DNA from: an uncultured Methanobacterium sp.
Lineage (GTDB): Archaea; Methanobacteriota; Methanobacteria; Methanobacteriales; Methanobacteriaceae
Reading direction: 5' to 3'
DNA: 64,000 bases
NCBI RefSeq assembly: GCF_963665055.1
Contig: NZ_OY762015.1
Location: forward strand, 2,149,501-2,213,500
The notes under the pieces are model-generated. The model had not been told where the DNA came from, made no database searches, and saw only the letters and a program-made list of their open reading frames with translations. Positions 49,159-59,029 of the stretch are shown here, one piece after another. The position numbers and the translations under genes are program-made. Position 1 is the first letter of the stretch. The number at the start of each line of letters is the position of its first letter.

Positions 49159-50442
49159 CTAATTAGAGAAACTAACCCTCTCAAATTTCTCAAGTTTGTC
49201 CAGTGGTTTGGTGGCATCCACTCCTATCTTGGTGGTTGTTCCATCTGGTTTGGCACAAGGGTCCAGGGATGATCCACGAGCTCCAGGAATGATTAATATG
49301 TCTTCATCACCTTTTACTCGAGTAGCAATGGCGTACTCCACATCTTCAACATCAAAGATGTCAACATCTTCATCAACAACCACACAGTGCTTTAATGAAG
49401 GATGAGCTGCCAGAGCAGCCATTATAACATTTTTCCCATCCCCTTGAGTCTGTTTCTGAATGGATACTGCTGCGTGAAGCCAACAACAACCCCCTTCAGT
49501 GAGAGCTACATTTTTCACAGTAGGTACAGTGTTCTGAACTGCGTTGAAAATCCTTGGCTCTTGTGGAAGACCCTGAAGGAGTTTATGCTCGAAACCAGCT
49601 GGCATTATAGCATGGTACATTGAATCGTGACGATAATGCATCCGGTCCAGTTCAATCACCGGTTCCATTCGCACCACATCATAGGTATCGGTCAGGTCCA
49701 CAAATGGTCCTTCTTCCGCTCTTTCATGAGGCAACATCTTCCCCTCTAAGAGAATTTCACATTCAGGAACTTCCAGATCCACAGTTTCACATTTTATAAG
49801 ATTCATTTCTCCCTGATGGAAATTGTTGGCCACTTCCAGTTCATCCACGTTTATGGGGACAGAGGTTGTTGTGGCTAAAAGGGTGGCAGGATGCATTCCA
49901 ATGGCAATTGCCACTTCTAAAGGTTCATCAAGTGCTTCTGCCCTCTGGTGGTAAGTATAAAGATGTCTGGGTACGATCCTGGCAGTTAACCTGTCTTTAC
50001 CCAGAACGAGCATGCGGTGGATAGAAGCATTACGAACGCCAGTTTCAGGATCCTTGGCAATTATCACCCCAGAAGTGATGTAAGGCCCACCATCACGAGA
50101 ATAATAAGTTAATATGGGAATTTCAGAAAGATCAGCTGGTTTAGAAACATCAAAACTATCTTGCACACTTTTACAATCACTGATTGGCATAGGATTATTA
50201 ATTGCCCCCATTATTCTCTGAGTAATCCCTGCTACATCTGTGTTTAGAGCTCTGGCAATCTTTTCACGGGTGTTACATATCCCAGACACGACTTTCATGT
50301 CTGATTCACGGATGTTTTCCATTATGATGGTATCTTTAGGATTTTTTTTCAGAAATTCAGCCACTTTAAGGTTAATTGAAACCTCTTCCCCAATTTTAAT
50401 GGTGTTAAGGTCTTTTTCAAGAGTTTTTAAGAATTCTTTCAT
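49159..50442 (-). CDS. UbiD-family decarboxylase (prenylated-FMN), possible anhydromevalonate phosphate decarboxylase
   Basis: A 427-residue UbiD-family enzyme: TYYSRDGGPYITSGVIIAKDP, IGMHPATLLATTTSVPINVDELEVA, CEILLEGKMLPHERAEEGPFVDLTDTYD and the catalytic E-x-x-x-R-x-D-like region near RHDSMYHAIMPAGFEHKLLQG. In archaea one UbiD homologue decarboxylates anhydromevalonate 5-phosphate in the modified mevalonate pathway, which methanogens use to make lipids; that assignment is inference here. It follows GGTGG and a 44-residue ORF upstream. Confidence 0.9.
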   Translation of the reverse strand: MKEFLKTLEKDLNTIKIGEEVSINLKVAEFLKKNPKDTIIMENIRESDMKVVSGICNTREKIARALNTDVAGITQRIMGAINNPMPISDCKSVQDSFDVSKPADLSEIPILTYYSRDGGPYITSGVIIAKDPETGVRNASIHRMLVLGKDRLTARIVPRHLYTYHQRAEALDEPLEVAIAIGMHPATLLATTTSVPINVDELEVANNFHQGEMNLIKCETVDLEVPECEILLEGKMLPHERAEEGPFVDLTDTYDVVRMEPVIELDRMHYRHDSMYHAIMPAGFEHKLLQGLPQEPRIFNAVQNTVPTVKNVALTEGGCCWLHAAVSIQKQTQGDGKNVIMAALAAHPSLKHCVVVDEDVDIFDVEDVEYAIATRVKGDEDILIIPGARGSSLDPCAKPDGTTTKIGVDATKPLDKLEKFERVSFSN

Positions 50443-50458
50443 GATTCCACCAACTGAT

Positions 50459-50593
50459 TCATTTGATAGTAGTAGTTATAATAAAAGTTATCAGGAATAT
50501 TAGGAGTATTCCGCCCCAGATATAATTTGCGGGGCATGAAAGTTTGCTTGTGGAACAACTCCCTTTCACCCTTTTGTTTTTCTTTTGTTTCAT
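50459..50593 (-). CDS. Small membrane protein of 44 residues upstream of the UbiD-family gene
   Basis: On the minus strand a 44-residue ORF starts MKQKKNKRVKGSCSTSK, strongly basic, and continues LSCPANYIWGGILLIFLITFI, a single transmembrane helix, to the C-terminal TTTIK. It has two cysteines near the membrane. The basic N-terminus and the helix suggest an N-in single-pass protein. The stop is 16 bases before the UbiD-family ATG, so they are probably cotranscribed. The ribosome binding site is weak (GTGAC). I am not sure it is translated. Confidence 0.5.
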   Translation of the reverse strand: MKQKKNKRVKGSCSTSKLSCPANYIWGGILLIFLITFIITTTIK

Positions 50594-50820
50594 AAAGTCA
50601 CAGTAAATCGTTATTTAATCTTATGAATATATTGGGACTTAATTTGGAATATATTTTATGGATACATAATCATGGATACATAATCAGTTTAGTGATATTA
50701 TTTGATTGCACCAATTTGTGTAATTAATACATACAGGAAGTAAAAAATCTGCATTGAACATCTAATACCTGCAAATTAATTTATTTAACAATTAATTTAT
50801 TATTTTGAATAAGAATGGTA

Positions 50821-50940
50821 AACAATAACCTTTTAAGGGAATAATGAACTTTATTGAAAATAATGACCTTTTAATAGAATAATAACCTTTTATTTGAAAA
50901 TATTGACCTTTTAAGGGAAATAGTAACCTGTTGAAATATT
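50821..50940. repeat. Six degenerate repeats of about 20 bp
   Basis: Related units of the form AATRACCTTTTAAGGGAA begin near 50821, 50841, 50861, 50881, 50901 and 50921; their ACC-TTTT cores are at about 828, 847, 866, 886, 906 and 926, a period of 19-20 bases. It lies in the 406-base gap between purE and the 44-residue ORF, 230 bases or more upstream of the latter. A two-turn period suits a DNA-binding protein on one face; otherwise it is a simple expansion. Nothing else was seen in 50594-50999. Confidence 0.65.
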
Positions 50941-50999
50941 CCGGAATTTCCTTTAAAAAAAAATATTTTGTAAATTATTGAGTTTAAAAAAGTAACTCG

Positions 51000-52064
51000 T
51001 CATCTTTTACAGTTAATATTGCCCTTAAATCTAAGCAAATCTCTTTTTATCAGTAAATCACCTATACCCAACATTTCAGCAGCAAGCAGGGCTGCATTAC
51101 CCCCTGCGTCCACGCCCATGGTGGCTACTGGAACTCCCGGTGGCATGTTAACCATGGATAAAAGGGCATCCATACCACCCATTTTAATTGCACATGGCAC
51201 CCCTATAACTGGTTTTTCAGTGTAAGCTACCACTGCCCCGGTTACATGGGCTGAAAGGCCAGATATGGCAATGAAAATCTGGGCATCTTTATTTCTTTTG
51301 AGGAAATTCTCAAATTTATCAGGAGACCTGACTGGTGAGACAACTGAAGAGTCATAAGTTATGTTAAGTTTATCCAGGAACATAGTAGTCTTTTTAGCCA
51401 CCTTTATGTCACTGTAACTTCCAGATATCACTGCCACCTGAGGACGGATAGTCCTATCCCTAACTTTACCAGGATGGGTTGTGATCTTATTTTTTGTCCC
51501 CACCAAATTTTCATTTGTTAATTTTATTTCTTCCTGCTTATCCGGATTAGGGTTGATTTTAGAATAGTATTTCCCCTTCATCTGGAGGAAAAGTTTTTCC
51601 TCATCTCCGGCTATTTTTGAATAGAAATCTTTACGGAAAGAGGATAATCTTTCCCGAACATCGGCATTTCCAATACCTATTATCTGAGCGGCCAATATAG
51701 CAGCATTATCACCCCGATCAATACCTACAGTTGCCACTGGCGCCCCCAATGGCATCTGAACTGAGGCGAAAAGAGCATCAAGCCCAGCCACTTTAACCTC
51801 TACTGGGACCCCTATAACAGGTTTATGAGTAATACCTGCCATTATACCTGGAAGATGAGCAGATAGCCCCGCAATTCCTATAAAAACTTCCACTCCACTT
51901 TCTGTTGCTGTTAAAACAATATTTTTTACTTTTTCATGGGTACGGTGCGCTGAGGCCACCCTGAGATCATAGTAGATTCCCAGCTTTTCCAGAATTGCAG
52001 TCGCTTTTTCGGCAATTTTAAAATCTGAAGCACTACCTAGTATAATCATAACCTTTGGTTCCAT
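51000..52064 (-). CDS. purE: PurE-like protein with two domains, the second degenerate
   Basis: Class I/II N5-CAIR mutase family. The first domain (about 5-160) keeps GSASDFKIAEKA and the catalytic SAHRTHEKV, then GLSAHLPGIMAGITHKPVIGVP. The second (about 205-350) repeats the fold (GSYSDIKVAKKT, GLSAHVTGAVVAYTEKPVIGVP) but has SPVRS where SAHRT should be, so the catalytic histidine is missing. A 45-residue linker joins them. Fused double PurE is known in Methanobacteriales. The start at 52064 follows GAGGT by five bases. Confidence 0.92.
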   Translation of the reverse strand: MEPKVMIILGSASDFKIAEKATAILEKLGIYYDLRVASAHRTHEKVKNIVLTATESGVEVFIGIAGLSAHLPGIMAGITHKPVIGVPVEVKVAGLDALFASVQMPLGAPVATVGIDRGDNAAILAAQIIGIGNADVRERLSSFRKDFYSKIAGDEEKLFLQMKGKYYSKINPNPDKQEEIKLTNENLVGTKNKITTHPGKVRDRTIRPQVAVISGSYSDIKVAKKTTMFLDKLNITYDSSVVSPVRSPDKFENFLKRNKDAQIFIAISGLSAHVTGAVVAYTEKPVIGVPCAIKMGGMDALLSMVNMPPGVPVATMGVDAGGNAALLAAEMLGIGDLLIKRDLLRFKGNINCKR

Positions 52065-52247
52065 TATAAACCTCACTTTTTAGTATCGTATACAATTAGG
52101 TATCAATGCGACCCTTATGTACATAATAATATGTATAAACTGATAATAAAAGTTTTAGTTAAATAGACCTTATAAAAGGAGAAACCTTATATAATCTTAT
52201 AAGTTAGTTTAGGTAATAGAAGGTATAGGAATAGAGGTGTAACATAA

Positions 52248-53978
52248 GTGTATTGGATTATTCTATTATTTGTCCTGTTCATCGCTTCGGTGAAACCCAG
52301 GAGTTCAAAAAAACCAATGACCGTTTCGGTCATATTACCAGCTTATAACGAAGAAAAAACAGTTGACAGCGTTATTAAAACTGTTAAAGCACTTAATTAT
52401 GTTGACGAGATCATCGTGGTTAACGATGGTTCTCTGGACGCCACTGAACAGGTGGCAAAAGAAGCAGGAGCCATAGTTATAAGCCATACCAAGAATCGAG
52501 GAAAAGGTGCTGCTATAAAAACCGGGTTTAAAAACTCTAAAGGAGATATAGTAGCATTTATTGATGCTGATCTCCAGAAATTAGTCCCTAAACAGGTGGA
52601 CAAAATGATCCAGCCCATCCTCAATGGTGAAGCAGATGTCACCAAGACCAAATTCAAAAGAGAAGCCGGCCGAGTTACAGAGTTAACAGCCAAACCTCTT
52701 TTAAGCTTTTTTTTCCCTGAAATCAAGTTTGAACAGCCCCTGAGTGGTCAGTTTGCCGCTAAAAGATCATTCTTGAGTAACATCCAGCTGGAGGATGATT
52801 ATGGTGTGGATGTGGGAATTGTACTGGACGCCGATGTAATGGGAGCACGGGTTAAAGAGGTGGATATTGGTAACATTAGCCATTCAATGTCTTCCCTGTA
52901 CGAACTGAACATCGTGGCCACTGAAGTGGTACGTACCATTGTGGATCGAGCCAACAGTTATGGTAGGATAACCATGATCGACACCCTGGGAAGATCCATC
53001 AGGATGGCTGTTTTAGGCCTTTCACTGATAACATTAGGATTTTTCTTTGTATTCTTCATCCGAATCCGCCCTTCATACTTGGCATTGTACCTTGGAACAG
53101 GCATAATAATAACTGGAATTATAATTGCCGCCTACTATATCATTAAGATCATCAGGGCGTCAATTAAAACTATTTTAAGGCCAGATGGTAAGTCTAGGAA
53201 TCTTAAATCATTTTTTTACATGCATTCGCCCCTGATAGTCTCCGCACTCATCATGTTTGCGGTGCTCTTTACCATGCTGGGCTCGGTGCACGTGGATGAA
53301 GGTAAGATATCCATTGAACCTGCAGCCAGGAATGTTATATTCTGGAAGCAACCCGTGGAAAACCAGACCATTGATATAAGGGGCCCCTATACTGTGGATA
53401 GTGCTCTGGAAAATGAATTCACAACCATTAGAATACCACAGGATGCATTAAATACATTGGAACTGGGGTATGGAGACACCATTATCATTGGGGGGCAGAG
53501 TTATAGTCTGAATCAGACCATTCCTGGCGAGGATAGTATAATACGGATACCGTATAATGCCCGAACTACATTGGGACTTAACGTAAGGGATGTTATCAGA
53601 GATACGGATCTGCGTAATTACTTTAAGGATCTTTACGCCGAGAAAGCAATTCCACTGAACACGTCCAATTTGACTGTTACCCAGGGTCTTGTACTTAAAA
53701 ACACGGTAAGTGACGCTAAAGTTATCAATCTGTATCTGAACAATCAGAAAATAGCCACAACTACAGGAATACTTAAAGATGGGACCTATAGGATTTATGT
53801 GAATGGTTATCTGTATGAAACTATCCACGTGGATAATAACAGTTCCCAAAAAACGTTCTTGGTGACTAAAGGGAATAATGTGGTGAAGATGGAAATTGCC
53901 GGAGATGCCAAATCAGGTGCGGAGTTCCCCACTTCCGATAAGGGAATAATGTTCTACTTCAACTTCCCCAGCAGTTGA
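52248..53978 (+). CDS. Membrane glycosyltransferase (family 2) with C-terminal ectodomain
   Basis: The N-terminal half is a family 2 glycosyltransferase: VSVILPAYNEEKTVDSVIKT, DEIIVVNDGSLDATE, NRGKGAAIKTGF and FIDADLQ (the DxD-like metal site). Three transmembrane helices (about 252-270, 275-298 and 326-346) follow, plus an N-terminal one (2-16). The last 230 residues (347-576) are predicted outside, with several N-x-S/T sequons and two similar beta-rich segments (TTIRIPQDALNTLELGYGDTI, SIIRIPYNARTTLGLNVRDVI) resembling AbrB/SpoVT-type repeats. Start GTG follows GAGGTG. Function may be in surface glycan or lipid-linked sugar export; that is inference. Confidence 0.75.
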   Translation: MYWIILLFVLFIASVKPRSSKKPMTVSVILPAYNEEKTVDSVIKTVKALNYVDEIIVVNDGSLDATEQVAKEAGAIVISHTKNRGKGAAIKTGFKNSKGDIVAFIDADLQKLVPKQVDKMIQPILNGEADVTKTKFKREAGRVTELTAKPLLSFFFPEIKFEQPLSGQFAAKRSFLSNIQLEDDYGVDVGIVLDADVMGARVKEVDIGNISHSMSSLYELNIVATEVVRTIVDRANSYGRITMIDTLGRSIRMAVLGLSLITLGFFFVFFIRIRPSYLALYLGTGIIITGIIIAAYYIIKIIRASIKTILRPDGKSRNLKSFFYMHSPLIVSALIMFAVLFTMLGSVHVDEGKISIEPAARNVIFWKQPVENQTIDIRGPYTVDSALENEFTTIRIPQDALNTLELGYGDTIIIGGQSYSLNQTIPGEDSIIRIPYNARTTLGLNVRDVIRDTDLRNYFKDLYAEKAIPLNTSNLTVTQGLVLKNTVSDAKVINLYLNNQKIATTTGILKDGTYRIYVNGYLYETIHVDNNSSQKTFLVTKGNNVVKMEIAGDAKSGAEFPTSDKGIMFYFNFPSS

Positions 53979-54255
53979 ATTCCTAAAAGTTGAATTATCT
54001 CCTAAGTTTCCCCCTTAACTTATTTTTTAACTCTTAATTTTTTTTAAATTAATTTATTTTTTTAGTTGATTGCTTTTTTTAGTGAATTGCTGAAATTATG
54101 GGATTTTAATGTTAATAATAATATTAACAATAAGCCGGTGAAACTGGAATAATATTGTATATACAGTGCTAAGAAGAAAATGATAAAAAAATAAAGGGAA
54201 TAATAAGGAGTTAAATGGTAAAAATAGAAATACCTGAGTAAATTTAGGGTATAAC

Positions 54256-55188
54256 TCAGTAATAAACCTTTACTGCCTCTTCAATATCATTGTACATTCC
54301 CAAAGCAGCCAATGCACCAATTTTTCCCTGAGAACCAGTGACCTCCACCAGTTCCACTCCCACATCTTCAGCCACTTTTTCAGCTTCTTCCACTGTTAAC
54401 ATGGATTTTTTAGCAGCCTCAGAGTATGAACGGAGTTTAGGATGAACCTTTAAACCTTGAAGAACAGCAACAGAAGTTTTATCAGACAGAGTGTCTTTTT
54501 TCAGTAATTTAACTACCTTCTGGATGAGACCATCCTTTTCCCCAGGTTTCACCGCAAATACCAGTGCGATGGCAACACAGTTCTGGGTTTTATTGGGGTT
54601 ATGAGGGTAAAGTTGAACTGTGATGTGATCCAAATACTCATATCCCTGTTTAGCAAGTTCTGCACCCACGTTATGAGCTAAGGTCCAGGTAGCTCCTTCA
54701 TCTTTGGTGTCAGTATCATCAATACCAATAACCAGTTTTTCCATTCTGGGTGTGACCACAGTAGCCCTTCCCACCTTGGATCCACCCCCAATATCCTGAA
54801 GTTCTACTCTTTTGACTCCTTCAGCCATTCCTCTGCACATAGCTGCCCCCACACCTGCACCAGCCAGGCCAGCATGAACCACTTTAACTTCATCTTCTTC
54901 AACAGAGACTTCTTCAATTCCCGCAGCGTGTAAACTGGGTTTAAGGCTTAAATTAGATTTACCAGTTTTCACCAGGAATGTATGTTTATTACCATCTCTT
55001 TTAGCGTTTAGAACTATGTCACTGCTGTGCTGGTACTGGTAGATCATCCACTGGGATCCGCTGATGCAGGGGTGGTATTCCACAATTTCCACCAAGTCAC
55101 CATCTACCATGGTGAGGACTTTCTGGTAGGGTGCAACCCATGGGTCCTGGAATTTATCCTTTAAGTCTTGTGGGGTGAGTATTTCCAT
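54256..55188 (-). CDS. Methanogenesis marker protein 11
   Basis: A 310-residue protein found in methanogens and related archaea, recognised by HPCISGSQWMIYQYQHSSDI in the N-terminal half and, from residue 150, MEKLVIGIDDTDTKDEGATWTLAHNVG, a TiaS-like (DUF1743-type) domain with IDDTDT. The biochemical role is unknown, though the domain suggests ATP-dependent RNA or cofactor chemistry. It has no obvious operon partner; the next gene upstream on the same strand is ribH. Confidence 0.9.
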   Translation of the reverse strand: MEILTPQDLKDKFQDPWVAPYQKVLTMVDGDLVEIVEYHPCISGSQWMIYQYQHSSDIVLNAKRDGNKHTFLVKTGKSNLSLKPSLHAAGIEEVSVEEDEVKVVHAGLAGAGVGAAMCRGMAEGVKRVELQDIGGGSKVGRATVVTPRMEKLVIGIDDTDTKDEGATWTLAHNVGAELAKQGYEYLDHITVQLYPHNPNKTQNCVAIALVFAVKPGEKDGLIQKVVKLLKKDTLSDKTSVAVLQGLKVHPKLRSYSEAAKKSMLTVEEAEKVAEDVGVELVEVTGSQGKIGALAALGMYNDIEEAVKVYY

Positions 55189-55300
55189 AAAATTCCTCCA
55201 AAAAAAATCTGATTCAAATAATATACTATGATTTAGTTTATTTTATGATTTAGCTTATTCTGAAAAATAATAGAATAATTGGATAGGTCTATTTATCCAA

Positions 55301-55711
55301 CTATTTGAGCCGTTCAGTCATTTTTACTACGGCTTCAACGGCACGTTTGGCATAATCTATCCTCTGATGAGCTTCAAGACGTGTCATGCCCGGCCCGGTG
55401 ATTCCTAACCCCACAGGTTTATCATATTCTAATGCCAGGTCCGCGATTTTACGGGAGGCATGCTGGACCACGATTTCATCATGGGAAGTGGCACCCTCGA
55501 TAACCGCTCCCAATGTAACCACTGCATCGATATCATCCTGCTCTAATAGTTTTTTTATAGCTAAAGGCATGTCAAAAACACCAGGAACAGTTATTACCTC
55601 TGTTATTTCTGATTCTAAAAATTTAGCGTGTTCTTTAGCTAGTTCTAACATCATGTGAGTGATGTCATAATTAAATTCTGCAACTACTGCACCGATTCTT
55701 ACTTTTACCAT
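55301..55711 (-). CDS. ribH: 6,7-dimethyl-8-ribityllumazine synthase
   Basis: Penultimate enzyme of riboflavin synthesis. The 136-residue protein shows VVAEFNYDITHMMLELA, PGVFDMPLAIKKLL, VVTLGAVIEGATSHDEIVVQHASRKIADLAL and KPVGLGITGPGMT; the catalytic histidine is in TSHDE. Length is typical of archaeal RibH, slightly shorter than bacterial ones. It precedes marker protein 11 on the same strand by 112 bases. Confidence 0.95.
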   Translation of the reverse strand: MVKVRIGAVVAEFNYDITHMMLELAKEHAKFLESEITEVITVPGVFDMPLAIKKLLEQDDIDAVVTLGAVIEGATSHDEIVVQHASRKIADLALEYDKPVGLGITGPGMTRLEAHQRIDYAKRAVEAVVKMTERLK

Positions 55712-55844
55712 GTTTAATGCCTCCCTAAACTTTTGATGATGTTGATTAAATTCAAACTTTTTAGATAAAAATTTTATAAATTATTTATCTTAATCTTCTA
55801 ACAGCTGCCAGTTAACATGTATGAATCTTTTTACACGTTTAAAC

Positions 55845-55928
55845 TTATATATAAGCTATGATAGCAGCTATTGAGCTGGTACTCATGATTATTATTATAA
55901 AAATGGCTATCCACTGAGGTCTGGTCAT
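55845..55928 (-). CDS. Small membrane peptide of 27 residues
   Basis: On the minus strand, MTRPQWIAIFIIIIMSTSS then IAAIIAYI, a single transmembrane helix with only a short basic N-terminus. A clear ribosome binding site AAGGAGA (complement of 55937-55943) lies eight bases before the ATG. It begins 24 bases after the cysteine desulfurase stop and would be cotranscribed with it. The strong site and operon position support translation; the function is unknown and the length is close to the limit of what can be trusted. Confidence 0.6.
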   Translation of the reverse strand: MTRPQWIAIFIIIIMSTSSIAAIIAYI

Positions 55929-55952
55929 TTCTTTTGTCTCCTTTAATCTTGA

Positions 55953-57149
<1,197 letters not shown>

Positions 57150-57351
57150 AATATACCTTGAAATTTACTTTAAATTTAATTATCAATATGGTTTAAAATA
57201 GTATATAAAAATTTAAGAAATAATTAAATAAAAAAAATGGATTAAAACTGAGAAATTAAAATGGAAATATTAAAAGAGAAATTAAAAAGAATATATGAAA
57301 GTAAGCATGAAATATGGTTGCCTACTTAACTAATTGTTTTAACTGATTGTT

Positions 57352-58338
57352 TTATTCTTCCAGTTTCTTTCTGACCTCTGCAGCCATCTCCATGGTGGAT
57401 GCATTACCACCCAAGTCCCCGGTTACTGCTTTACCTTCTGCCAGGACTTTTACCAGGGCATTTTCAAGTTTTCGGGCTGAATCGTTTTCTTCTAAGTAAT
57501 CCAGCATTAATACTGCAGATAAAATCATGGCAGATGGGTTTGCAGTTCCTTTACCCGCATGATCTGGTGCTGAACCATGCACTGGTTCAAACAATCCAAT
57601 ATTTTCTCCAATGTTAGCTGAAGGGGCCAATCCCAGGCCTCCTGCCAGTCCTGCCGCTTCATCAGACAGGATGTCTCCAAAGAGGTTGGTGGTTACTATT
57701 ACATCGAACATTTCTGGCCGGGTGATGAAGAACATGGCAGTGGCATCCACGTAACGGTCATCCAGTTCCATATCGGGATAATCTTTGGCTACTTGGTAGA
57801 ATATATCCCTGAAAAGCCCATCAGTTTTTTTGAGGACGTTTGCCTTGTGCACTGCAGTTACTTTCTTCCTGCCTGTTTTTTTGGCATATTCAAAGGCATA
57901 CTTACATATCCTCTCTGCGGCCTTTCGGGTGGTAACTCGAAGAGCAGTTGCTCCTTCCTCAGTTTCCTCTTCCAGGCCAATATATAATCCTTCTGTGTTT
58001 TCACGGACTATGACAAAGTCCACATTATCAAAAAGACATTTTGTACCAGGATATGATTTTGCCGGTCGGATGTTAGCGTACAGTTCAAGTTCCTGGCGCA
58101 GTTTAACGATCACATCGGCAGCTGATTCCCCTGCAGCACCAAACAGGCACGCTTGAGATGTTTTAACTATGTCCACGGTTTCTTGAGGTAATGCCACCCC
58201 TGTTTTTTCCATGTACTCATCTCCAGCATCGGCAAATGTGTAATCAAATTCAACATCAACTACTTCCAGAACATGGAGCGTTGCTTCCATAACCTCTTTT
58301 CCAATTCCGTCTCCGGGTATCACTGCTATTTTATACAT
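57352..58338 (-). CDS. 3-isopropylmalate or homoisocitrate dehydrogenase
   Basis: A 328-residue beta-decarboxylating dehydrogenase: MYKIAVIPGDGIGKEVM, LYANIRPAKSYPGTKC, NTEGLYIGLEEE, the Tyr-less metal segment DATAMFFITRPEMFDVIVTTNLFGDILSDEAAGLAGGLGLAPSANIG and PVHGSAPDHAGKGTANP. Such enzymes are LeuB (leucine) or AksF (coenzyme B biosynthesis); I cannot choose from sequence alone. The start at 58338 follows GGTG; an in-frame ATG at 58350 precedes it. It is last in leuC-leuD-this gene. Confidence 0.93.
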   Translation of the reverse strand: MYKIAVIPGDGIGKEVMEATLHVLEVVDVEFDYTFADAGDEYMEKTGVALPQETVDIVKTSQACLFGAAGESAADVIVKLRQELELYANIRPAKSYPGTKCLFDNVDFVIVRENTEGLYIGLEEETEEGATALRVTTRKAAERICKYAFEYAKKTGRKKVTAVHKANVLKKTDGLFRDIFYQVAKDYPDMELDDRYVDATAMFFITRPEMFDVIVTTNLFGDILSDEAAGLAGGLGLAPSANIGENIGLFEPVHGSAPDHAGKGTANPSAMILSAVLMLDYLEENDSARKLENALVKVLAEGKAVTGDLGGNASTMEMAAEVRKKLEE

Positions 58339-58413
58339 ATTAAACACCAAATTTTTATCCTGATCTTTTTTAATATTCGCCTTAATTCATCTCAATTTTC
58401 CAATTAAAAATCT

Positions 58414-58926
58414 TTAATAATCCTTTATCTCGGCAAGATGGTTTTTCAAGTAGCTGATTAGTCCTCCTTCATTCATAATGCCCATCATGAAATCAGGGAG
58501 CGCTTTTATTTCAAACTCTTTGGAATTAGTTAAATCCTTTAAAACACCTTTATCAATGTCTATCTGGATTTCGTCTCCTTCTTCGATATTACGAGAAATA
58601 CCTTTGGCTTCAATAAGAAGCAATCCAATGTTTGTGGAGTTTCTGTAGAATATTCTGGCAAATGATTCTGCTACCACTGCAGATATTCCAGCCCCTTTTA
58701 TGGCTATTGGTGCGTGTTCACGTGAAGATCCGCAGCCAAAGTTTTTCCCGGCAACAATTATGTCACCTTTTTTTACTTTCTGTGAGAATTCAGGGTCGCA
58801 TCCTTCCATAACACAGGATGCAAGTTCTTTTTCCCCAGTTAACACCAAGTATCTGCCGGGAACAATTATATCAGTGTCCACATCATCCGGGAACTTCCAA
58901 ACCTTTCCTTTAATTACTTTGTCCAT
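58414..58926 (-). CDS. leuD: 3-isopropylmalate dehydratase/homoaconitase small subunit
   Basis: A 170-residue swivelling small subunit: KVWKFPDDVDTDIIVPGRYLVLTGE, VAGKNFGCGSSREHAPIAIKGAGI and AESFARIFYRN. The loop that sets substrate size reads YLVLT; as I recall, isopropylmalate isomerases carry YLVx and homoaconitases YLRT, so LeuD is favoured. The start at 58926 follows AGGTGG. It pairs with the large subunit gene 103 bases upstream. Confidence 0.9.
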   Translation of the reverse strand: MDKVIKGKVWKFPDDVDTDIIVPGRYLVLTGEKELASCVMEGCDPEFSQKVKKGDIIVAGKNFGCGSSREHAPIAIKGAGISAVVAESFARIFYRNSTNIGLLLIEAKGISRNIEEGDEIQIDIDKGVLKDLTNSKEFEIKALPDFMMGIMNEGGLISYLKNHLAEIKDY

Positions 58927-59029
58927 AATTACCACCTTTAAATATCGTGTAATGATCAAATATCTTATTTAAAATTTTAATTTATAGATCAAACCTTTGA
59001 TAACACTTAAATCATCGTTCAGATGTGTT

